Shown here one piece after another: positions 15,865 to 22,219 of a stretch of 43,054 nucleotides of DNA. The DNA lies in contig CADBNN010000014.1 of assembly GCA_902796075.1 (NCBI GenBank), positions 1 to 43,054 on the forward strand, written 5' to 3'. The stretch comes from Oscillospiraceae bacterium (GTDB lineage Bacteria > Bacillota > Clostridia > Oscillospirales > Acutalibacteraceae). The position numbers were made by a program, and so were the translations under genes. Numbering within the stretch: position 1 is the first letter of the stretch; each line of letters begins with the position of its first letter. The notes under the pieces were generated by a model, which saw nothing but the letters and a program-made list of their open reading frames with translations, had not been told where the DNA came from and made no database searches.

Positions 15865-15893
15865 TAGATATTTTGCTATTGTTAGTGTATAAT
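15865..15893 (+). promoter_or_regulatory. Promoter of AT-rich island
   Basis: TAGATA, 17 bp, perfect TATAAT. It lies inside the longest possible reading frame of the next gene, which argues for a start codon downstream of it. Between the gap terminator and this promoter I see only AT-rich non-coding sequence. Confidence 0.55.
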
Positions 15894-15929
15894 ATACATC
15901 GAATTAGAAAGTATTACCATTTTGGGGCG

Positions 15930-16301
15930 GTGTTTCCGCTCATCTTAGTTGTTGTTTTATTCAGCACTTTGATGATTGCCTGTGCTTGGAACGGTTCCGG
16001 AGGAACAGCTACATTTACGGTTAATTCAAACACAACCTCGTATAGCAACAAAGGTCAGCAGGATTCTTGGGCCGAGTCAAAAGCAAACCCAAAAGTTTCC
16101 GTAACCAAAACCAATGCACAGGCCGGAACCGCTCGTATACGTTGGCGCAGGGGAACCACGTTTATTGATGCAACGTATATGGATGTAACCGTAAGCGGGA
16201 GCATTGGTAAAACTCAGTTGAATGCCCCCGCTAAAAGCCTTTACGTACAAGCCAATTATAGCAGCGGAATCTATAGTGGCTCCGCAAAAGCAACCTGGTA
16301 A
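15930..16301 (+). CDS. Small secreted or lipo-protein, bacteriocin-like
   Basis: About 123 residues from GTG 15930. A hydrophobic N-terminus (FPLILVVVLFSTLMIAC) ends in a possible lipobox Cys; the mature part (WNGSGGTATFTVNS..., SYSNKGQQDSWAESK..., ending SGSAKATW) is Ser/Thr/Asn/Gly-rich and predicted beta. Size, export signal and position before a dedicated ABC system with a large membrane protein recall lactococcin 972-type or other secreted-peptide loci, but I see no conserved bacteriocin motif. The start is uncertain: TTG 15858 would place the promoter inside the gene, and the only site near GTG 15930 is GGGG. GC is clearly lower than in the flanking genes, a sign of transfer. Confidence 0.6.
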   Translation: MFPLILVVVLFSTLMIACAWNGSGGTATFTVNSNTTSYSNKGQQDSWAESKANPKVSVTKTNAQAGTARIRWRRGTTFIDATYMDVTVSGSIGKTQLNAPAKSLYVQANYSSGIYSGSAKATW

Positions 16302-16315
16302 AATGTAAAAAGGAG

Positions 16316-16351
16316 ATCCTCGGAGGACTCGCAGCCCTCCGAGGATGTTTT
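16316..16351 (+). terminator. Partial terminator within ABC operon
   Basis: A perfect 11-bp stem (16316-16326 with 16336-16346), 9-nt loop, then GTTTTAG. It would give high expression of the small protein and reduced read-through into the transporter genes. Confidence 0.75.
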
Positions 16352-16385
16352 AGATAATCATACGCGGAAGAAATGAGGAGCCATA

Positions 16386-18077
16386 ATGAAGAACAGACTT
16401 CGTCCGTATTTTACAAACGATTTAAAGCAACACTTTTGTTCCATGTGGACAATTGCAGTGTTGGTAGCGGTCGTTTTTTTGACCGCTTATTGTTTTTCAA
16501 GAGCATATGGCGGCTCTATGTTTTCAATTGGGATTATTCCTCAAACAATGGGTTTTGTTGTGTTGTTTATAGGCGTGTTCTGTTTGATTTACAGCGTTTA
16601 TCGTGCGCAACTGCTAACATCCTATCAATATTCATTGGTCGGCCAGGAATTTGTAATAGTTTCTATGCTGTGCTCCATCATATTATATGCCACCGCCTTT
16701 TATATAGTGCTGTTGATTCCTTTCAGTATAGTGTGCATACTCTATCACGTCTGCTTTGCCCTTTGGTGGAGATATGCGATTCAAATGCTCATGCGATGGG
16801 TGGTCGTTTCGCTGTTGTCAACGGCAATCGGCGCTTTTTTCGGGCTTTTGACAAAACGTCGTCACGCTTATTTGTTTGCCATCATTCTTTTTCTTCCTTT
16901 CACGCCGCTTCCGGACATTGTGGCTTTTGAAATGCTTAACGCCGCTAACGTTCCCTTTTTCAACCGGATCAGTCTATTTAATATGACCCTTTCAACCCCC
17001 TATGCATTAAACTATAATTTGTTTGCTGATGAATTTACCACAACTTTCTTAAGCCGTTGCGGATTTGGCGTATGTTTAGCTATGTGTTTCATCGGCGTGG
17101 TTTTTTTATTCAAAAAGCATATTTCGCCAAAGATTAAAAAAATTTTCGGCGGCCTGACGGTAACAGCCGTTACTCTGGCCGTTGTTTTGGTTTTCACGTT
17201 TAACAGCGCTATCCCACAATTTTATGATTTCTACAATGGAGAAAAAATAAATTACGGTACAAAAGCGCAAGCAGAATCATCATATACTGTACAGCACTAC
17301 GCATTGAAGGTGGATTTGAATCACGGTTTACAGGCTGCGGCGACCCTTCAACTTACCAATATAAAAACCAATCGTCTGCAATTAAAACTGGATGAGTCCC
17401 TTACGCTCAGGTCGGTATGCATCAATCAAACGGAAACCAGTTTTCAAAGAGAAAAGGATTGGGTTATTATTAATTTAGAGCAACCTGCCAACAACGCATC
17501 CATTACCTTTTTATACGACGGTTTTCCAAACTACGGGGATTCTTTGCGCGGCAGGTCGATTTTTGTGGATCGAACCAGTTGTTATTTGCCGGAATGTTTT
17601 GCATGGTATCCGCAAGATCCCGAGGCCGGTTACAAAACTGTCTTTGATCTTACCGTTAAAACAAACAATAAACTGGTTACCAATTTAAACGGAAATCAAC
17701 TATTTGAAGGAAGTGAGCTGAACTGCAAGGGTATGGCGAAACAGCTCTACGTTGTGACCGGTTTTTTAGGGCAGGTAAAATATAAAAACATTTCGATAAT
17801 CGCGTATGAACCGTTTATTTATAATGTTTCTCGCATTAACGACCGGATAGACCAAAATATTCAAATGATCTGTAACGAGCCGCTGCCTCCCGTCCCGCTG
17901 GTCAATCCGTTTGTTACAGAACGATGTGAAAGCGACAATGAGTTGTATCAGAATCTTTCGCCAGAAGAACTGAAAACCATCTTGTACCTGCCTTTTACTT
18001 ACGGACTTGCCGGTACGCTTTATCGATGGGATGACACCGTGATTTGCAGTGAAATTGCACTTTCGTATTTACAATAA
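16386..18077 (+). CDS. ABC-2-type permease fused to M1-peptidase-like N-domain
   Basis: 563 residues. Residues 1-275 have about seven hydrophobic segments in an ABC-2 permease-like arrangement (WTIAVLVAVVFLTAYCF, then further pairs, last TAVTLAVVLVFTF). From about residue 300 the chain is extracytoplasmic and resembles the N-terminal beta domain of M1 aminopeptidases: YTVQHYALKVDLNHGLQAA, LKLDESLTLRSVCIN, ITFLYDGFP, CYLPECFAWYPQ. The catalytic HExxH domain is absent; the protein ends 160 residues later. ATG 16386 follows GAGG. In known ABC-2/M1 fusions the peptidase is complete, so this is a truncated or specialised form. Likely works with the ATPase and second permease that follow. Confidence 0.75.
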   Translation: MKNRLRPYFTNDLKQHFCSMWTIAVLVAVVFLTAYCFSRAYGGSMFSIGIIPQTMGFVVLFIGVFCLIYSVYRAQLLTSYQYSLVGQEFVIVSMLCSIILYATAFYIVLLIPFSIVCILYHVCFALWWRYAIQMLMRWVVVSLLSTAIGAFFGLLTKRRHAYLFAIILFLPFTPLPDIVAFEMLNAANVPFFNRISLFNMTLSTPYALNYNLFADEFTTTFLSRCGFGVCLAMCFIGVVFLFKKHISPKIKKIFGGLTVTAVTLAVVLVFTFNSAIPQFYDFYNGEKINYGTKAQAESSYTVQHYALKVDLNHGLQAAATLQLTNIKTNRLQLKLDESLTLRSVCINQTETSFQREKDWVIINLEQPANNASITFLYDGFPNYGDSLRGRSIFVDRTSCYLPECFAWYPQDPEAGYKTVFDLTVKTNNKLVTNLNGNQLFEGSELNCKGMAKQLYVVTGFLGQVKYKNISIIAYEPFIYNVSRINDRIDQNIQMICNEPLPPVPLVNPFVTERCESDNELYQNLSPEELKTILYLPFTYGLAGTLYRWDDTVICSEIALSYLQ

Positions 18078-18088
18078 GGAGAGATACC

Positions 18089-18955
18089 ATGCAAAATATT
18101 TTAGAAGTGGAACACCTGTATTTTTCCTATTTCAGAAAACCGGTGATTCGCGATTTAAACATGAAATTTTCGCAAGGAGTTAACGTAATCATCGGTGAAA
18201 ACGGCGGGGGAAAAACAACGTTGTTCAAAATACTTGCCGGTATCTATCAACCAAAGGATGGTCGACTGCTGCTCAACGGAAAGGATTTTAGCAAATACAA
18301 TGATATCCGCCGGCACATTTCTTATTTGCCTCAGGATTTCTATGTATATCCTTCTATGAAGGTGATTGATTTTTTAAAACTGATCTGCGCCATTAAAGGC
18401 GCCGATCAAAGCGAAAACTATTTGCAAAGTATCATGCAAATGACTGATTTAACTGAGTTTTGCCAGAGTAAAATGAAAACCTTATCCGGCGGTATGATGA
18501 AAAGGGTGGGGATTGCTCAGGCACTCATCGGCGATCCGGATATTATCATTGCCGATGAACCGACAGCAGGTTTGGATCCGGAGCAAAGATTGACTTTTAA
18601 TCGCATATTGCAAAGCATTGCTTCTGACAGGATTATTTTGTTATCTACCCACATCATCGAAGATGTGAGTTCGCTGTATAATCAAATTATCGTTTTTTCC
18701 AAGGGGGCTGCCCATTTCAGCGGAACATATGAAGAATTGATGAACAGTGTTGCGTGTGTTGAACTAAACGAGCAAGAGATAGCAGAACTGAATAAGGCAT
18801 ATGTTGCGCACAAAACCGTAAATACCACAATGCAAGAAGGAACCGTTCGTTATCGCACATATATCGAAAGTCAAACAGCCAAACAAATGTATGCGCAACG
18901 GCTGGAAAAAACGAATTTGCTCGAAATCTGGAGTTACTATAATGATCAGGAATAA
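18089..18955 (+). CDS. ABC transporter ATP-binding protein
   Basis: 288 residues. Walker A GENGGGKTT (about residue 37), Q-loop in ISYLPQDFYVYP, signature LSGGMMKRVGIAQAL, Walker B DIIIADEPTAGLDP and the switch His in LLSTHIIEDV. Belongs to the CcmA/BcrA-like group that drives ABC-2 exporters or bacteriocin immunity pumps. GGAGAG precedes the ATG; spacing from the permease gene is 11 nt and the next gene overlaps its end, so the three genes form one operon. Confidence 0.93.
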   Translation: MQNILEVEHLYFSYFRKPVIRDLNMKFSQGVNVIIGENGGGKTTLFKILAGIYQPKDGRLLLNGKDFSKYNDIRRHISYLPQDFYVYPSMKVIDFLKLICAIKGADQSENYLQSIMQMTDLTEFCQSKMKTLSGGMMKRVGIAQALIGDPDIIIADEPTAGLDPEQRLTFNRILQSIASDRIILLSTHIIEDVSSLYNQIIVFSKGAAHFSGTYEELMNSVACVELNEQEIAELNKAYVAHKTVNTTMQEGTVRYRTYIESQTAKQMYAQRLEKTNLLEIWSYYNDQE

Positions 18956-19646
18956 AGCATTCGTTTTTTTGCGCTATGATTTAAAGTATAACAAACCGGC
19001 CATTCTTGCGGTAATGGCAGTATATTTGGCACTTATATCCTGCGCTGCGTTTTATCCGTCTTTTTTTAATTGTGAGATAATTGATGCGACGCGCTTTAAA
19101 AGTAATTTTTTTCTTTACTCCGACTTTATTCTTCCGTTTTTGTTCGTCGTTTTATTCATGGGAATCTTTAACCGCGATTTTGAAAAAAAGACTTATTCTT
19201 TTTTAATGACGTTGCCGATATCACGGATACAGTTATTTTTCTTTCGATTTCTGGCGTACTTTTTGGTTAGTGCGGGCCTTTTGTTTTTGTTCATGAAAGT
19301 TTCAGAACCGAACATCGTCCGACTTTTACCGGCAGGTTTTCCGGTACTACCGTTTATGACAAACTCCTTTGTCAATCTTTGGTATATGTTTTGTGTTTCT
19401 TTTTTCCTGATGGCCCTTTGCAAAAACGATTTTGCCTCGTATTTTGTATTCATTGGGTCGGTCTTTTTCGATTTTTTTACACAAGCAGAGTGTTTAAAAG
19501 ATTATTCATTATTTCTGAATTCGTTTCGATCATATTTGGAACCTGCCGCTTATTGTAAGAACCGGTTTTTTTTGAGTGCCATGGGTGTTGTGTTGCTGTG
19601 TTCAGCTTTGTTCATTATAAACAATCGAAAAATCATGCGTTTGTGA
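18942..19646 (+). CDS. ABC-2-type permease, second subunit
   Basis: 234 residues with six hydrophobic segments (AILAVMAVYLALISCAAFYP, FILPFLFVVLFMGIF, FFRFLAYFLVSAGLLFLF, and others). RDFEKKTYSFLMTLPISR between helices 2 and 3 is the typical ABC-2 coupling region. ATG 18942 lies inside the end of the ATPase gene (14-nt overlap) and has GGAG 8 nt upstream. Together with the ATPase and the M1-like permease it should form a heteromeric exporter or self-protection pump for the small secreted protein. Very AT-rich and Phe-rich. Confidence 0.85.
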   Translation: MIRNKAFVFLRYDLKYNKPAILAVMAVYLALISCAAFYPSFFNCEIIDATRFKSNFFLYSDFILPFLFVVLFMGIFNRDFEKKTYSFLMTLPISRIQLFFFRFLAYFLVSAGLLFLFMKVSEPNIVRLLPAGFPVLPFMTNSFVNLWYMFCVSFFLMALCKNDFASYFVFIGSVFFDFFTQAECLKDYSLFLNSFRSYLEPAAYCKNRFFLSAMGVVLLCSALFIINNRKIMRL

Positions 19647-19683
19647 GAAATTTGCCGAACTGGCGTAAGGTCAACCAAACCCG

Positions 19684-19716
19684 CATCCGGAGCGTTCACC
19701 CGCTCCGGATGTTTTA
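19684..19716 (+). terminator. Terminator of ABC island
   Basis: A perfect 11-bp stem (19684-19694 with 19701-19711), 6-nt loop, then TTTTATTAT. Confidence 0.88.
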
Positions 19717-19722
19717 TTATGC

Positions 19723-19751
19723 TTGCCTTTCGGCCGGCCCTTTGCTATAAT
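19723..19751 (+). promoter_or_regulatory. DUF896 promoter
   Basis: TTGCCT, 17 bp, perfect TATAAT with extended TGC, immediately after the island terminator. Confidence 0.7.
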
Positions 19752-19788
19752 AATACAATAAGATAAAACCGCGCAGGGAGTTGTGTGT

Positions 19789-20013
19789 ATGGATCAAAAG
19801 CGCATAGACCGCATAAGCGAACTCACCCGCCTGGCCCGCCGGCGGCCCTTAACGGACGAAGAGCAGGCCGAGCGGGCGGCTTTGCGGCAGGAATACATCA
19901 ACGCCTTCAAAGCGTCGCTCACCGGCCAGCTGGAGCACACGGTCATTTTGTATCCCGACGGCACCCGTAAAGAGGTGGGGCACAAACCCCGAAAGGAAAA
20001 CAAGCATGAATGA
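19789..20013 (+). CDS. DUF896 protein (YnzC-like)
   Basis: 74 residues matching the DUF896 pattern: an N-terminal helical hairpin (RIDRISELTRLARRRPLTDEEQ, then RAALRQEYINAFKASL) followed by LEHTVILYPDGTRKEV. YnzC of Bacillus subtilis has the same two-helix shape; no function is established. ATG 19789 has AGGGAG 8 nt upstream. Overlaps the next gene's start by 8 nt, so the two are likely coupled. Confidence 0.85.
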   Translation: MDQKRIDRISELTRLARRRPLTDEEQAERAALRQEYINAFKASLTGQLEHTVILYPDGTRKEVGHKPRKENKHE

Positions 20014-21166
20014 GATTCGCGCACTATGGCTGAACACGCTGCTGCGCATAGCTGACCCGGTGCTAAATGCCCTGGCGGCCGACCGGTTGAAAGAAACCAT
20101 GCCCGTGCGAGGCAAACAGGCGCCGGAAGTGTATGCAGCCTGCACCTATTTAGAAGCCTTTGGCCGCACTCTGGTGGGGTTAGCCCCCTGGCTGGCCTGC
20201 ACCGGTCTTTCCGGCCCGGAGGAAGCCCGCCGCCAGCAAACCGCGGCGCTGGTCCGCCGGTGTTTGGCCGTTGCAACCGACCCTGCCCGGCGTGATTATA
20301 TGAATTTTGCCGAGGGCATGCAGCCCATTGTGGACGCCGCCTTTTTGGCCCAGGGCATTTTGCGGGCGCCGCAGGAACTGTGGGACCCGCTGGACGACCG
20401 GGTGAAGCAAAACGTGCTGGCCGCCATGCGCGCCACCCGCACCCGCAAGCCGGGCTTTAACAACTGGCTGCTGTTTGCGGCCATGATAGAATGTTTGCTG
20501 CACTATGCCGGCGCCCCCGACTGGGACCCCATGCGGGTAGACTATGCCCTGAAACAGCACCTGCAATGGTATAAAGGCGACGGTGTGTACGGCGACGGAC
20601 CCCAATTCCATTGGGATTATTACAACAGCTATGTGATCCAGCCCATGCTGGTGGAGATTGCCACCTATATGCAAAGCGAAACCCGCCACCCCTGGGCGCA
20701 GGACTGGCAAAAACTGCCTGACGTTTTATGGCCCCGTCTGGCTCAATACGCAGCCATTCAAGAGCATTTGATCGCGCCGGACGGCAGCTATCCTCTGCTG
20801 GGCCGGTCACTGTGCTATCGCATGGGCGCTTTTCAATGCCTGGCGCTGGCGGCATGACGGCACAAGTTGAACCATATGGTTACCCCCGCCGGCGTGCGGT
20901 GCGGCTTAACGGCGGTGCTAAAACGCCTGCTGGCCTTTGAGAATTTGTTCGACGCCGCCGGCTTTTTGCAGGTGGGGGTGTGCGGTGCCCAACCGTCTAT
21001 GGGGGAAGATTATATTTCCACCGGCAGTCTATATTTGTTCACCGCTGGTTTTTTGCCCCTGGGACTGCCTGACGCCGACCCCTTTTGGCAGGATCCGGAC
21101 GCCGACTGGACCATGAAAGCCCTTTGGGCGGGGCAGGATCGCCCGTGCGAGCATTGGATTTCCTGA
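20006..21166 (+). pseudogene. DUF2264 gene interrupted by an in-frame TGA
   Basis: DUF2264 proteins are about 380-residue alpha/alpha-barrel-like proteins associated with polysaccharide degradation. Codons 1-283 (MNEIRALWLN... to GAFQCLALAA) are followed by TGA at 20855-20857, then the same frame stays open to 21166 and continues the family's C-terminal part (MVTPAGVRCGLTAVL, QPSMGEDYISTGSLYLFTAGFLPLGLP, DPFW). No length change is needed, only one base in the stop codon. Many neighbouring genes stop at TGA, so recoding of TGA genome-wide is unlikely. Interpreted as a recent nonsense mutation, or a sequencing error; the rest is undamaged. Coupled to the DUF896 gene by an 8-nt overlap. Confidence 0.8.
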
Positions 21167-21181
21167 AAAACCATACAAAGA

Positions 21182-21218
21182 AACGATCGCCGAGTGTTCA
21201 ATCTCAGCGATCGTTTTT
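21182..21218 (+). terminator. Terminator after DUF2264
   Basis: A 12-bp stem with one mismatch (AACGATCGC...GAG with CTC...GCGATCGTT), then TTTTTT. Confidence 0.8.
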
Positions 21219-21269
21219 TACGACTACCGATACGGATAATACGGCTGCCACCCGGTAACAAACAAAGGG

Positions 21270-22094
21270 TCACATGCGGACAATTTGCCGGTAGGCCCGG
21301 GGGCTGATGCCAGTTTTTTGCTTGAATACCCTAGAAAAGGCCAATGGGTCAACGTAGCCGCAGGCACGGGCAACTTCGGCTACCGAAAGCCGCGTGCATG
21401 CCAGCAACCGGCCGGCTTGTTCAATTCGCCGGGCGATAATATAGGCCTGTGTGGAAGTGCCGCCGCATTCCCGAAACACCGCCAGCAGATATTTGCGGCA
21501 AATGTGCACGGAAGCGGCAACTTGTTCGGCCGAAAGAGACGCATCATCCAAATGCGCGGCGATATAAGTCACCGCCTGGTCGTAATAGTCCCTCTTCTTG
21601 TGGGACGCGACCGGTTGTTTACCGTCTATGCGGCACAACAGCAACCCCTGAAAGAACTGCAGCAGGCAAATCGAGTGTTCCAACTGCCATACAGCGGGCT
21701 CCCAGGGGATCTGCTCGGTAGCCGCGTGCAGCTGCTGCAGCCGGGCTAAATGCCCAAAACGGCATACCGGCTGCTGCGGGGTAAAACCGATGGCATTCAT
21801 TATGTCTTCGCAGTCGGCGCCGTCAAAATGCACCCAAATATATTGCCAGGGGTCCTGTTCATCCGATGTATAGCGGTAAGGCGTGTGAGGATAGATCAAA
21901 AAAGCGTCGCCCGCCCGGGGATAAAACTCCTGACCGTTTGTTTCAAAGCGGCCTGTTCCCGCCAGCACCAAATGAAGCAGATAATGGTCTTGCTGCCCCT
22001 GCACACAGTTCCCTTTTTGTGTGGTCTCATGCCAAGACAAAATATGGCGCAAACCCCCGTTATTTTGGATGTAAGGATTAGAAATAATCTCCAT
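21270..22094 (-). CDS. AraC-family transcriptional regulator
   Basis: 274 residues. N-terminal cupin-like sensor (about residues 25-115: DHYLLHLVLAGTGRFETNGQEF, RAGDAFLIYPHTPYRYTSDEQDPWQYIWVHFDG) and a C-terminal pair of helix-turn-helix motifs (about 175-274: SLSAEQVAASVHICRKYLLAVFREC, then SVAEVARACGYVDPLAFSRVFKQKTGISPRAYR). ATG 22094 has AGGAG 7 nt upstream. Divergent from the GH31-dockerin gene, with a cre-like site between, so it probably senses a sugar and activates that gene. Confidence 0.93.
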   Translation of the reverse strand: MEIISNPYIQNNGGLRHILSWHETTQKGNCVQGQQDHYLLHLVLAGTGRFETNGQEFYPRAGDAFLIYPHTPYRYTSDEQDPWQYIWVHFDGADCEDIMNAIGFTPQQPVCRFGHLARLQQLHAATEQIPWEPAVWQLEHSICLLQFFQGLLLCRIDGKQPVASHKKRDYYDQAVTYIAAHLDDASLSAEQVAASVHICRKYLLAVFRECGGTSTQAYIIARRIEQAGRLLACTRLSVAEVARACGYVDPLAFSRVFKQKTGISPRAYRQIVRM

Positions 22095-22137
22095 TTCGTC
22101 GCTCCTGCCAGAATCTTTTGACGTCATTTTACCATAT

Positions 22138-22153
22138 TTGCAAGCGCTTTGTC
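22138..22153. promoter_or_regulatory. cre-like catabolite operator
   Basis: TTGCAAGCGCTTTGTC matches the CcpA cre consensus at all but one position and has the CG-centred palindrome typical of LacI-family operators. It sits between the divergent regulator and GH31 genes, about 80 bp before the GH31 start. Confidence 0.6.
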
Positions 22154-22219
22154 AATGGCGCATTCAATGCCGGTGTGGTAGTATAAATGACAGTAGATAT
22201 CGCACGAGGAGGATCATCC

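Noticed and set aside
20855..20857. TGA read as tryptophan or selenocysteine genome-wide
   Set aside because: Many intact genes here end with TGA at the expected family length (luxS, the acyltransferase, msrC, the GAPDH neighbours), so TGA is a normal stop codon; a SECIS-like structure is not evident.
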